This document shows positions 7,802-16,007 of a DNA stretch of 18,428 nt, piece by piece (the first letter of the stretch is position 1; every line of letters begins with the position of its first letter). The DNA lies in assembly GCA_964370405.1 (NCBI GenBank), contig CAYJJB010000037.1:1-18428 (forward strand), read 5' to 3'. The notes beneath the pieces are model-generated. The model saw nothing but the letters and a program-made list of their open reading frames with translations. It searched no databases and was not told the origin of the DNA. The position numbers were made by a program, and so were the translations under genes. This DNA comes from SIG603 sp964370405. Its GTDB lineage: Bacteria > Bacillota > Clostridia > Oscillospirales > Acutalibacteraceae.

Positions 7802-8725
7802 ATGGATAAAATGATAGTATCATCATCACCGCATTTTAGAAGTAAAACAACAACTACTACTATAATGCTTGATGTAATTATTGCTATGGTACCAGCGGCG
7901 ATTGCCTCTGTTGTGTTTTTTGGAATGAATGCAGCAATACTTTTAGCAGTTAGCGTGTTCTCATGTTTTGCATTTGAATACCTTTCAAGAATAGTGATGA
8001 AAAGAAAACAGACTGTGTCAGATTTAAGCTGTGTTGTAACAGGAATTTTACTTGCTTTCAACCTTCCTCCATCTGCACACCCACTTTTAGCAGTTTTTGG
8101 TGCACTTGTTGCCATAGTTGTGGTAAAGCAAATGTTTGGCGGAATTGGTCAAAACTTTGTAAACCCAGCACTTACAGCAAGAATAGTTTTAATGAACTCT
8201 TTCCCTGTAAGAATGACTACATGGACATCTCCTTTTGATGCAACAACAACGGCATCTCCTTTAGCTCTTTTAGAAACAGGCGAGCCACTTCCAAGTTATT
8301 TTGACATGCTAATAGGTAACCGTGCAGGCTCTTTGGGCGAAACTTGTATAATTGCGCTTTTAGTCGGTGGGCTTTACCTTGTTATAAGAAAAGTTATAAG
8401 CCCTGTAATTCCTTTAACTTTTATGGCAAGTGCGGCAGTTATGTCACTTATATTAGGTCGTGACCCAATATTTGACCTGCTTGCAGGCGGACTTGTTTTG
8501 GGTGCTGTGTTCATGGCGACAGACTATGCCACAAGCCCAATACATACAAAGGCAAGAATAGTGTTTGCCATAGGTTGCGGTGTTTTATCTATACTTATAA
8601 GAGAGTTTGCGTCTTTACCAGAGGGCGTTTCGTACTCGATTATGATAATGAATATCCTAGTGCCTTTAATTGAAAGAGTGGTAAAGGTAAAACCATTTGG
8701 AAAACTAAAGGAGGCGACAAAATGA
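7802..8725 (+). CDS. rnfD: RnfD, membrane flavoprotein subunit of Rnf
   Basis: RnfD is an integral membrane subunit (NqrB relative) with a covalently bound FMN and is part of the ion path. The 307-residue product has about ten hydrophobic segments. FDATTTASPLALL (145-157) matches the family's flavinylation region, so one of T148-T150 is the likely FMN site. Other conserved parts are GGIGQNFVNPALTARIV (113-129) and FMATDYATSPIHTKARIV (237-254). A GTG at 7793 is open in frame, but the ATG at 7802 is chosen because AAGGGG at 7788-7793 is spaced eight bases before it. The stop overlaps the rnfG start (ATGA). Confidence 0.96.
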   Translation: MDKMIVSSSPHFRSKTTTTTIMLDVIIAMVPAAIASVVFFGMNAAILLAVSVFSCFAFEYLSRIVMKRKQTVSDLSCVVTGILLAFNLPPSAHPLLAVFGALVAIVVVKQMFGGIGQNFVNPALTARIVLMNSFPVRMTTWTSPFDATTTASPLALLETGEPLPSYFDMLIGNRAGSLGETCIIALLVGGLYLVIRKVISPVIPLTFMASAAVMSLILGRDPIFDLLAGGLVLGAVFMATDYATSPIHTKARIVFAIGCGVLSILIREFASLPEGVSYSIMIMNILVPLIERVVKVKPFGKLKEATK

Positions 8726-9279
8726 AACTAAGTTTTAAAAATGTTTTTGTGCCTGCCTTAATACTTATGATAATTTGTGCGGCGGTTACTGCCCTTTTGG
8801 GAGTTACCAATGAGCTTACAAAAGACACCATAGCTCAGGCGGCAATAGAAAAACAAGAAAATTCAAGAAAAATAGTTCTTCCCACTGCCGATACCTTTGA
8901 GGCATCAAGCGATGAGAGCTATTATATAGGAAAAGCTTCTGATGGAAGCGTTGTGGGTTATGTGTTTGTAACTTCTTTTGCAGGTTACTCTGGAAATGTG
9001 GAAGTCATGACAGGTATAGCTTCAGATGAAACTATTTCAGGCATAGTTATTCTGCAGCAAACTGAAACCCCTGGTCTTGGTGCAAATGCCACGGCGCAGA
9101 CATTTACAGACCAATATAAACAGGCTGCTCCTGAGGGCGGACTGGAAGTCGTAAAAAGTCCTACTGCAAACGAGGGTGAAATTTCTGCCCTTACAGGCGC
9201 AACAATTACGACAAATGCGGTGACAAATGCCGTAAACGAAGCGATAAGTTTATTTAGTGCTATAGATAAGGAGGCGTAA
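8722..9279 (+). CDS. rnfG: RnfG, extracytoplasmic FMN-binding subunit of Rnf
   Basis: RnfG is anchored by one N-terminal helix (about 8-28 here) and carries a covalent FMN in its FMN-binding domain outside the membrane. The 185-residue product has the conserved ETPGLG (115-120) and the flavinylation motif TGATITT (158-164), in which T163 fits the acceptor position of the S/T-GAT-x-T/S signature. AAAGGAGG at 8708-8715 precedes the ATG, which overlaps the rnfD stop. This is the expected substrate of the ApbE encoded at 4303-5319. Confidence 0.96.
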   Translation: MKLSFKNVFVPALILMIICAAVTALLGVTNELTKDTIAQAAIEKQENSRKIVLPTADTFEASSDESYYIGKASDGSVVGYVFVTSFAGYSGNVEVMTGIASDETISGIVILQQTETPGLGANATAQTFTDQYKQAAPEGGLEVVKSPTANEGEISALTGATITTNAVTNAVNEAISLFSAIDKEA

Positions 9280-9282
9280 AAG

Positions 9283-9975
9283 ATGAAAAAGAATGGCTTG
9301 CTCCATGTATTTACAAGGGGCCTTGTAAAAGAAAATCCTGTTTTGCGCCTTATGCTTGGCGCTTGTGCTACTCTTGCTGTTACAACAGCGGCGATAAACG
9401 GCATAGGAATGGGCGTTGCCACAATGTTTGTTTTGGTGTGCTCTAATGCCGTGGTTGCACTTTTAAGAAATGTAATACCCGACAAGGTAAGAATTCCTGC
9501 CTTTATTACAATTATTGCAGGCTTTGTTACAATAGTACAACTTTTAGTAAAGGCATATGTGCCATCACTTGATGAAAGCCTTGGCGTGTTTTTACCACTT
9601 ATAGTTGTTAACTGCATAATTTTGGGAAGAGCCGAGATGTATGCAAGCAAAAACAGGGTAATTCCTGCAATTATAGACGGACTTGGCATGGGCATAGGTT
9701 TTACAGCCGCACTTTTAGCAATGGGTATAATAAGAGAGCTTTTGGGCGCTGGAACAGTGTTTGGAATACCTGTTTTATCAGGCTTTATGGAGCCTATCAT
9801 AATTTTCCTACTACCACCTGGCGGATTTTTTGTTTATGGTATGCTTATAGCGCTTGCAGGAAAATTATCAGAAGAGGGCAAGGCGCCTGAATCTATGGGA
9901 TGCAGTGTATGTCCAATGGCAAAGCACTGTGATTTATTAAAAGAAAGAAATAAGGAGGCAAAGGACAATGGCTGA
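9283..9975 (+). CDS. rnfE: RnfE, integral membrane subunit of Rnf, with cysteine-containing C-terminal tail
   Basis: RnfE (NqrD relative) pairs with RnfA in the membrane. Conserved cysteines of the two subunits hold a buried [2Fe-2S] cluster in Rnf/Nqr structures. Here the candidates are C28 (in MLGACATLAVTT) and C111 (in VVNCIILGRAEMYA). The 230-residue product has six predicted membrane helices. After the last helix it has a hydrophilic tail of about 35 residues containing C207, C210 and C216 in the pattern CxxCPxxxxxC. AAGGAGG at 9268-9274 precedes the ATG. The 3' end overlaps rnfA by 8 bases, which suggests translational coupling of the RnfE/RnfA pair. Confidence 0.96.
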   Translation: MKKNGLLHVFTRGLVKENPVLRLMLGACATLAVTTAAINGIGMGVATMFVLVCSNAVVALLRNVIPDKVRIPAFITIIAGFVTIVQLLVKAYVPSLDESLGVFLPLIVVNCIILGRAEMYASKNRVIPAIIDGLGMGIGFTAALLAMGIIRELLGAGTVFGIPVLSGFMEPIIIFLLPPGGFFVYGMLIALAGKLSEEGKAPESMGCSVCPMAKHCDLLKERNKEAKDNG

Positions 9976-10585
9976 TACTATAAGAGTTTTAGTTGGCGTG
10001 TTTCTTGCCGCCATACTTACAGAAAACTATATTTTAAACAAATTTTTGGGAATTTGCCCATTTTTGGGTGTTTCAAAGAAAATTGGTACAGCCGCTGGAA
10101 TGAGCGGTGCGGTAACGGTTGTTATGCTAATTGCAACGGCGGTAACTTGGCCAATACACATGTATATACTAATGCCGACAGGACTTGAGTATTTGCAAAC
10201 CATAGTATTTATCTTGGTTATAGCGTCGCTTGTTCAACTTTTAGAAATAGTTTTAAGAAAATATATGCCACCTCTTTACAATTCTTTAGGCGTGTACCTA
10301 CCGCTTATCACAACAAACTGTGCGGTTTTGGGTGTTACTATGCTTGTTTTGGAAAAAGGTGCAGCAGACCCTAGCTTTGGCTATGTTGCCTCTCTTGTAA
10401 ACTCACTGGGTGCAGGTGTTGGCTTTTTAGTTGCAATGGTGCTCTTTGCTGGTATTCGTGAAAAATTAGAGCTTTGCGATGTGCCAAAGTTTATGAAAGG
10501 TTTGCCAATTACTTTGGTAGCCGCCTCACTTTTAGCCGTATCTTTCCTAGGTTTTACAGGAATAGTAGACGGCTTGTTAGCGTAA
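9968..10585 (+). CDS. rnfA: RnfA, integral membrane subunit of Rnf
   Basis: RnfA (NqrE relative) is the inverted-topology partner of RnfE. The 205-residue product has six hydrophobic segments, the family start LTENYILNKFLGICPFLGVSKK (17-38; split LTENYILNKFLG then ICPFLGVSKK) with C30, and LITTNCAVLGVTML with C118. These two cysteines are the expected RnfA ligands of the shared [2Fe-2S] cluster. AAGGAGG at 9952-9958 lies within the end of rnfE, and the ATG overlaps the rnfE coding end. Confidence 0.97.
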   Translation: MADTIRVLVGVFLAAILTENYILNKFLGICPFLGVSKKIGTAAGMSGAVTVVMLIATAVTWPIHMYILMPTGLEYLQTIVFILVIASLVQLLEIVLRKYMPPLYNSLGVYLPLITTNCAVLGVTMLVLEKGAADPSFGYVASLVNSLGAGVGFLVAMVLFAGIREKLELCDVPKFMKGLPITLVAASLLAVSFLGFTGIVDGLLA

Positions 10586-10597
10586 GGGAGGTAGAGT

Positions 10598-11383
10598 ATG
10601 AACGATATTTTAGTGGCTGTTATAATAGTTGTGTCTATAGGACTTGTTGCAGGCATAGGTCTTGCAATAGCTTCAATAGTAATGGCTGTGCCTAAAAATG
10701 AAAAGGCAGAGGCAATAAACGAAGCCCTACCAGGTGCCAACTGTGGCGCATGTGGATATTCAGGCTGTGCAGGCTATGCCTTAGCCCTTGCAAATGGCGA
10801 GGCAAGCCTTGGGCTATGTTCACCTGGTGGTCAAGAATGTGTTGACGCCTGTGGCAAAATTTTGGGTATATCTGTTAGTATGGAGCTTAAAACTGCCGTT
10901 GTGCACTGCGCAGGTGACTATGAAGTAACAACAGACAAAATGAATTATGATGGCATTGAAAGCTGTGCCGCCGCCGCACTTTTGGCAGGAGGCATATCAA
11001 GTTGCCGCTTTGGCTGTATGGGCATGGGCGACTGTATGAGAGTATGTCAGTACGATGCGGTGGTAATAGAAAATGGGCTTGCAAAAATTGACCCTGCAAA
11101 ATGTAAGTCATGTGCAATGTGCGTGACGGCATGTCCGAAAAACCTAATTTCTATAATCCCTATAAAAGAACAAGCATTTGTAAAATGCAGTAACTGCGAC
11201 AAGGGTGCAGGGGTTTTAAAAATTTGTAAAATAGGCTGTATAGGCTGCATGAAATGCGTGAAAGTTTGTGAAGAAAAAGCCGTAAGTGTTTCAAACTTCA
11301 TGGCAAGAATAGACCACGACAAATGCACGGGATGCGGAAAATGCGTAGAAGCCTGTCCGAGAAATATTATTGAGATACTTTAG
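10598..11383 (+). CDS. rnfB: RnfB, iron-sulfur subunit receiving electrons from ferredoxin
   Basis: RnfB has an N-terminal membrane helix (about 6-30) and a chain of iron-sulfur clusters, and it is the entry point for ferredoxin electrons. The 261-residue product shows the Rnf-type domain with C49, C52, C57 and C74 (ANCGACGYSGC and GLCSPGG). Further cysteine sets are C136/140/146/150, C169/172/175/179 (CxxCxxCxxxCP), C197/200 with C210/214/217/220/224, and C243/246/249/253 (CTGCGKCVEACP). This is enough for about five or six [4Fe-4S] clusters, as in clostridial RnfB. AAGGGAGG at 10584-10591 is spaced six bases before the ATG. It is the last rnf gene. A composite repeat follows within 3 bases of the stop. 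Confidence 0.97.
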   Translation: MNDILVAVIIVVSIGLVAGIGLAIASIVMAVPKNEKAEAINEALPGANCGACGYSGCAGYALALANGEASLGLCSPGGQECVDACGKILGISVSMELKTAVVHCAGDYEVTTDKMNYDGIESCAAAALLAGGISSCRFGCMGMGDCMRVCQYDAVVIENGLAKIDPAKCKSCAMCVTACPKNLISIIPIKEQAFVKCSNCDKGAGVLKICKIGCIGCMKCVKVCEEKAVSVSNFMARIDHDKCTGCGKCVEACPRNIIEIL

Positions 11384-11385
11384 TA

Positions 11386-11575
11386 GGGGACGGGTTTCCC
11401 GTCCCGTAAACAAAACGCACTGTATGCATTTTGTTTAGTGAAAAGTTAAAAGTGAAGAGTGAAGAGTGAAGAGTTATGGTGAAATGCTTCGCATTTTTTG
11501 ATTATATTTTTAAAAAATCCAAAGGATTTTTCACCACCACTTTTCACTTTTCGTTCTTCACTCTTCACTATCATA
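11386..11575. repeat. Composite palindromic/heptameric repeat element, copy 2
   Basis: This occupies almost the whole rnfB-malic enzyme spacer. It has a perfect GC-rich hairpin GGGACGGG-TTT-CCCGTCCC (11387-11405), an imperfect hairpin AAACAAAAcGCA / TGCaTTTTGTTT (11408-11436), and heptamers GTGAAAA, GTTAAAA and GTGAAGA x3 (11438-11472). The branched core has outer stem TGGTGAAA (11477-11484) with TTTCACCA (11529-11536) and inner hairpins AATGC-TTC-GCATT and AAAAATCC-AAA-GGATTTTT (11513-11531). The mirrored right arm carries complementary heptamers (11537-11570). The left half of the core is base-for-base the same as in copy 1. The second inner hairpin differs only in loop and stem length. The GC-rich hairpin lacks a T-run, so it is not a standard terminator. 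Confidence 0.85.
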
Positions 11576-11592
11576 TAGAAAAGGAGATAAAA

Positions 11593-12765
11593 ATGGATTA
11601 TAACAAACTTGCCTTAGAGGCTCATAAAAATTGGGGTGGTAAAATACGAGTTGAAACTTGTTGCCCACTTGATAATAAACACGATTTATCTGTTGCCTAT
11701 ACTCCGGGTGTTGCGGCACCTTGCCTTGAAATTGCAAAAGATGAAAGCCTGTCATATGACTACACAAGACGCAATAATTTAGTTGCTGTAATAACAAATG
11801 GTACGGCGGTTTTAGGCCTTGGCGACATAGGCCCGCTTGCCTCAATGCCTGTTATGGAGGGCAAATGCGCCCTGTTTAAAGCATTTGGCGATGTTGATGC
11901 TTTCCCAATTTGCATAAATTCAAAGGATACAAAAGAAGTGGCAAAGACAATAGAGCTTATAGCTGGTTCTTTTGGCGGAATTAATTTAGAGGACATTGCC
12001 GCACCAAAATGCTTTGAAATTGAAGACATTATAAAGAAAAATCTTGACATACCTGTTTTTCATGACGACCAACACGGCACAGCAGTAGTTGTTTTATCAG
12101 CACTTATAAATGCACTTAAAATTGTTAATAAGAAAAAAGAAGATATTAAAATGGTAATAAACGGCGCAGGAGCGGCAGGCATTGCCATAACAAAACTTCT
12201 TTTAAGCTATGGTGTAGAGGACATTACTCTTTGTGATAAAATGGGAATTTTGCATAAAGGCGCACAGGGCATGAGTTATGCGCAAGAGGAAATGACAAAC
12301 TTTACAAATAAAGAAAACTTAGAGGGCACTTTGGCAGATGCACTGAAAAATGCCGATGTATTTGTTGGTGTTTCAGCACCTAATGTAGTGACAAGTGAAA
12401 TGGTGTCTACAATGGCTAAAGATGCTATAGTTTTTGCAATGGCAAACCCAACACCTGAAATTTTTCCAGATGAAGCGAAAAAAGGTGGCGCAAGAATTGT
12501 GGGCACAGGTCGTTCTGATTTTAATAACCAAATTAACAACGTGCTTGTCTTCCCCGGAATTTTCAGGGGTGCGCTAGACGTAAGGGCAAGCGATATAAAT
12601 AACGAAATGAAAATTGCTGCGGCACATGCAATTGCAAATTATGTTAAAGCAGATGAATTAAATGAAGAGTACATTATTCCAAGCGCACTTGATAAATCTG
12701 TTTCTATGGAAGTTGCAAAAGAGGTGGCAAAGGCCGCAAAAGACAGCGGTATAGCAAGAATTTAA
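11593..12765 (+). CDS. NAD(P)-dependent malic enzyme (malate -> pyruvate + CO2)
   Basis: A 390-residue short bacterial malic enzyme, cytoplasmic, converting malate to pyruvate and CO2 with reduction of NAD(P)+. Motifs are AYTPGVAAPC (35-44) with the catalytic Tyr36, the stretch TNGTAVLGLGDIG (68-80), PVMEGKCALFKAFGDVDAFP (86-105) with catalytic Lys91, metal ligands in NLEDIAAPKCFEIE (131-144) and DDQHGTA (158-164), and the dinucleotide loop NGAGAAGIA (190-198). FAMANPTPEI (281-290) is also conserved. The frame stays open upstream to 11476, but that part is repeat element. The ATG at 11593 has AAGGAG at 11581-11586 and starts with a normal malic-enzyme N-terminus. Cofactor preference (NAD or NADP) cannot be fixed by eye. 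Confidence 0.96.
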   Translation: MDYNKLALEAHKNWGGKIRVETCCPLDNKHDLSVAYTPGVAAPCLEIAKDESLSYDYTRRNNLVAVITNGTAVLGLGDIGPLASMPVMEGKCALFKAFGDVDAFPICINSKDTKEVAKTIELIAGSFGGINLEDIAAPKCFEIEDIIKKNLDIPVFHDDQHGTAVVVLSALINALKIVNKKKEDIKMVINGAGAAGIAITKLLLSYGVEDITLCDKMGILHKGAQGMSYAQEEMTNFTNKENLEGTLADALKNADVFVGVSAPNVVTSEMVSTMAKDAIVFAMANPTPEIFPDEAKKGGARIVGTGRSDFNNQINNVLVFPGIFRGALDVRASDINNEMKIAAAHAIANYVKADELNEEYIIPSALDKSVSMEVAKEVAKAAKDSGIARI

Positions 12766-12781
12766 AAAATAGGGGGTAAAA

Positions 12782-13369
12782 ATGGAGAGAACAAAAATAT
12801 ATAAAATTTCACTGATAGGTGTTTTTGGTGCACTGGTATTTGTATCAAACTTTATAAGTATTCCAATACCAATTGCAATAGGAGATGTAAGCCGTATACA
12901 TCTTGGCAATGCGTTTTGTCTTTTGTCAGGACTGGTTTTAGGGCCTGTAGGTGGCGGTCTTTCGGCAGGCATAGGCTCGGCTCTTTATGACCTTACAAAC
13001 CCCGTTTATATAACATCGGCACCTTTTACCTTTGTGTTTAAATTTTTACTTGCAGTGCTACCAGGGCTTATAGCAAACAGCAAGAAAACAGGCGTAAAAC
13101 TTTTAGTGACAAGAATTTCGTTTTCTGCAATGGGTCAAGTTGTGTATATAGTTCTTTATCTTTCAAAAAGCTATATTTCAGGCATACTTGAAGGCAGTGC
13201 ACCAGAAGCACTACTGCCTGCAATGATAACAAGGCTTGGCACATCGGTAGTTAATGCGGTTATTGCAATAATAATTGCAGTGCCTTTATGCATGATGGTA
13301 AGAGCAGCTCTTATTAAAAGTGGACTTCTTAAAAAGCCACAAAATTTAAGTCAAGAAAAAACCACGTAA
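12782..13369 (+). CDS. ECF transporter S component, substrate unknown
   Basis: A 195-residue integral membrane protein with about six hydrophobic segments. The part LGNAFCLLSGLVLGPVGGGL followed by SAGIGSALYDLTNP (around 41-74) is typical of the substrate-binding S components of energy-coupling-factor vitamin transporters. These share an EcfA/EcfT energising module, normally encoded elsewhere and not present in this window. The ATG follows AGGGGG at 12771-12776 with a five-base spacer, only 16 bases after the malic enzyme stop, so the two are probably co-transcribed. No ligand-specific motif that I recognise is present; a vitamin or cofactor is expected for the family. Confidence 0.82.
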   Translation: MERTKIYKISLIGVFGALVFVSNFISIPIPIAIGDVSRIHLGNAFCLLSGLVLGPVGGGLSAGIGSALYDLTNPVYITSAPFTFVFKFLLAVLPGLIANSKKTGVKLLVTRISFSAMGQVVYIVLYLSKSYISGILEGSAPEALLPAMITRLGTSVVNAVIAIIIAVPLCMMVRAALIKSGLLKKPQNLSQEKTT

Positions 13370-13494
13370 ATAACAGTAAAAGTTCATCTAAAACAAATCA
13401 CTCTTTCACATTATCATCACATAAGTGTTTAATAATAAGACCATAGCAAACAAACACTAACAAAAGTGACGACAATTGAAGGAGTGAATTTTTT

Positions 13495-14886
13495 ATGTAT
13501 AACCCATATGAAAATAACAATAAATCAACAGAGAATAACGATTTTGAAAATCAAAATTTTGAAACAAACCAAAATCAACCAGAATTTAACACACCGCATT
13601 ATAATGACAACTCTTACTACACTTGGAGTGCACAAAACTCGCAAAGTCAAACAAACTACATTCCAGTTCAGGCAAATCCTGTAGAACCAAATGTACAGCC
13701 GCCGAAAAAAGAAAAGTCTAAATTTGGCAGACGTTTACTTGCAGGAGCACTGTGCTGTGTATTCTCAGCAACAATTTCGGTATCAGCATTTGCACTAATG
13801 CTACAATACGGTGTAATAAACGTTGAGAGTGGTGGTTCAAACTCTGCATTTACCATAGCTCAAGTGGTGGATAGTAATACAAATCCTACAGATGTAAGCA
13901 CAGTAAGTGCTTTAACACCTGAAGAAATTGCAGAAAAAGTAGTGCCCTCAGTAGTATCTGTTCAAAGTTTTGCACCTATGAACACAGGTTTTGGGTTTGG
14001 TCAAGGCAGCACGCAAAGCACAGATTTATCACCAATTAGCGAGGGCTCAGGCGTAATTATGAGTGAAGATGGCTATATAGTTACTAATCAACACGTAATT
14101 GCAGATGCAACTTCTTATAAAATTGTTCTACACGACGGAGAAACTTATGAAGCTACATTAGTAGGTGGTGACGAGGTTACAGACCTTGCTCTATTAAAAA
14201 TAGAGGCTACAGGCCTTACGCCAGCCGAGTTTGGGTCTGCAAATGATTTAGCAGTTGGCGAAGAAGTGGTAGCTATAGGAAATCCAGGTGGACTAAGCTC
14301 TACAGTAACAGTAGGATATGTATCGGCACTGAACCGTGAGGTTACAAGTGACTCAGGTTACACAATGAATTACATTCAAACAGACGCCGCAATAAATCCA
14401 GGTAACTCAGGTGGTGCGCTTGTTAATGAGTACGGCCAAGTTATAGGAATTAACACTATAAAAATAGTTGCAGAGGGTTATGAAAGCCTAGGATTTGCAA
14501 TTCCAACAGAAACAGTACAACCAATAATTTCAGACCTTAAAGAATATGGATACGTATACGACAGGGCAATAGTGGGCATATCTGGTCAATATTTAGACTC
14601 AATGACAGCAGGTTTCTACGGACTTACACCAGGAATGTATGTGGCAGAAGTAACAAGTGAAGAAGCATATGCAGCAGGTCTAAAAGAAGGCGATATAATA
14701 ACATCTATCGACGGAGTAGAAGTGACAACAGGACAAACAATAACATCAGTGGTAACAACAAAAAGCCCAGGCGACACTGTTACTTTAACAGTAGACAGAC
14801 AGCTTGAAGGGGAAATGGGTATTGAAATAACGGTAACCCTTTCTCAGTATGAAAGAGTAATAGCCAATAATCCTACTGAGAATTAA
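13495..14886 (+). CDS. htrA: HtrA/DegP-like membrane-anchored serine protease with PDZ domain
   Basis: This is a surface quality-control protease of the HtrA family. The 463-residue product has a cytoplasmic N-terminal tail of about 75 residues, very rich in Asn and Gln, then a basic stretch and one membrane helix (about 81-103). The trypsin-like domain carries H200 (TNQHVIA), D230 (VTDLALLKI) and S305 (NPGNSGGALV). A single PDZ domain follows at about 358-450 (GLKEGDIITSIDGVEV). The ATG has AAGGAG at 13479-13484. It is separated from the S-component gene by 125 bases without a recognisable terminator, and no clear promoter could be picked there. A strong convergent terminator follows. Confidence 0.96.
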   Translation: MYNPYENNNKSTENNDFENQNFETNQNQPEFNTPHYNDNSYYTWSAQNSQSQTNYIPVQANPVEPNVQPPKKEKSKFGRRLLAGALCCVFSATISVSAFALMLQYGVINVESGGSNSAFTIAQVVDSNTNPTDVSTVSALTPEEIAEKVVPSVVSVQSFAPMNTGFGFGQGSTQSTDLSPISEGSGVIMSEDGYIVTNQHVIADATSYKIVLHDGETYEATLVGGDEVTDLALLKIEATGLTPAEFGSANDLAVGEEVVAIGNPGGLSSTVTVGYVSALNREVTSDSGYTMNYIQTDAAINPGNSGGALVNEYGQVIGINTIKIVAEGYESLGFAIPTETVQPIISDLKEYGYVYDRAIVGISGQYLDSMTAGFYGLTPGMYVAEVTSEEAYAAGLKEGDIITSIDGVEVTTGQTITSVVTTKSPGDTVTLTVDRQLEGEMGIEITVTLSQYERVIANNPTEN

Positions 14887-14896
14887 GAGTAAAATA

Positions 14897-14929
14897 AAAA
14901 AATCTCGGCCATATTGGCTGAGATTTTTT
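14897..14929. terminator. Bidirectional hairpin terminator between htrA and the exchanger gene
   Basis: Stem AAAAAATCTCGGCC (14897-14910), loop ATATT, and GGCTGAGATTTTTT (14916-14929), with one G-T wobble. The arms end in A-run and T-run, so it can stop transcription from both strands. It lies 10 bases after the htrA stop and 11 bases from the stop of the converging minus-strand gene. Confidence 0.9.
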
Positions 14930-14940
14930 ATAGTATTAAG

Positions 14941-15912
14941 TTAAATTATTAGAAACGCTGTATAACATGCTATTATTGCAGCTGAGCAAGCAATTGGTAT
15001 TAGCACACCTTTTTTTACTTTCATAAGAAGTACTGCAATTACTGAAGCAATTGAACCAAATATTAATAGATTTACTGTTTTTGGATCTGAGAAGTCAAAT
15101 AAGCCTTTTCCAACATAGAAAATATCTGTAAGACTTAAAATTGTGAAATTGAATAAATTGCTTCCTAAAATATTGCCTATCGCTATGTTGTAGTTTTTTA
15201 GCCTAAACAATGAAACTGTTGAGGCAAGTTCTGGAAGAGATGTTGCAATTCCTAAGAACAATGCGCCTGCAAGGCCTTTTCCAAGATTAAGTTGCTCTGA
15301 AAGCTCGTCTGTAACAAATGTAATTACTATACTAATTGCAACTATTCCTACTGCAACTAAAATAAAGCGAGGTATAATTTGTTTTATTGTAAGGTCGCTT
15401 CCGCTTGTGTCTTCTACTTCTTCGTCGCCACCTGTGTTTTCACCTGATAAAAATCTAATACCAAATATATAAAGTGCTATAATTACAATTGATGTAAGAT
15501 TTACTGTTATTACTTCTAAATTAAATATATTTAAGTAGTTTAAAAGCATTGCTCCATAAATCAGTACAACAAACACGGATACCGCAAAGTGACCTCTTGC
15601 AATTCTATTTTTTGAGTAATCTTTAAAAAACAAAATTATAAGCACCGCAAGTATTAAAAGGTTAAATAAATTGCTTCCCAAAATGTTTCCCATGGAAAGT
15701 CCCGCCTCGCCTAAACCTAAAGTAGACGAAAGACTGGTGAAAAGTTCTGGCAAAGAAGTAATTGCCGACAACATTACACCACCTATAAATGCACCAGATA
15801 AATGTGTTTTTTTGTCAATAAGGTCAACATACACAGATGCCTTGTTAGACAAAAGAACAACTGCCACAGCTGTTAGAGCATAGGCGATAATTAAAAAATA
15901 AAGATTGTCCAT
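14941..15912 (-). CDS. Calcium/sodium antiporter, CaCA family (YrbG-like)
   Basis: A 323-residue membrane protein of the Na+/Ca2+ exchanger superfamily, expected to exchange Ca2+ (or another cation) for Na+ or H+. It has the two inverted alpha-repeats that bind the cation: AITSLPELFTSLSS (50-63) with MGNILGSNLFN (74-84), and GIATSLPELAS (221-231) with IGNILGSNLFN (245-255). The key acidic residues are E56 and E228. About ten helices are predicted, and the halves are joined by an acidic loop (157-173). The frame continues to a TTG at 15924, but that overlaps the ribosome binding site GGAGG (15921-15917). The ATG at 15912 is therefore the start. Confidence 0.93.
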   Translation of the reverse strand: MDNLYFLIIAYALTAVAVVLLSNKASVYVDLIDKKTHLSGAFIGGVMLSAITSLPELFTSLSSTLGLGEAGLSMGNILGSNLFNLLILAVLIILFFKDYSKNRIARGHFAVSVFVVLIYGAMLLNYLNIFNLEVITVNLTSIVIIALYIFGIRFLSGENTGGDEEVEDTSGSDLTIKQIIPRFILVAVGIVAISIVITFVTDELSEQLNLGKGLAGALFLGIATSLPELASTVSLFRLKNYNIAIGNILGSNLFNFTILSLTDIFYVGKGLFDFSDPKTVNLLIFGSIASVIAVLLMKVKKGVLIPIACSAAIIACYTAFLII

Positions 15913-16007
15913 TTTTTCCTCCAAAATTTTGACAGTAAAAACAGCTTTTTAAAAAAGCCGTAACGCCGAGTTTTAATTTTTGACCGACTTGTAACGTGAC
16001 GCAGTAA

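Noticed and set aside
8985..9800. 271-residue open frame on the minus strand across rnfG and rnfE
   Set aside because: It runs antisense over two well-supported rnf genes and their junction, and its composition (serine/threonine/proline/alanine-rich, low complexity) is that of a shadow frame.
11387..11405. GC-rich hairpin after rnfB as an intrinsic terminator
   Set aside because: The stem is strong, but it is followed by GTAAAC and not a T-run. It is better explained as a module of the composite repeat, although it could still pause polymerase or protect the rnf mRNA 3' end.
15943..15959. Near-palindrome AGCTTTTTAAAAAAGC as a terminator or operator
   Set aside because: It is mostly an A/T run with two or three GC pairs and no loop. 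It lies in the leader of the exchanger gene, where termination is not expected.
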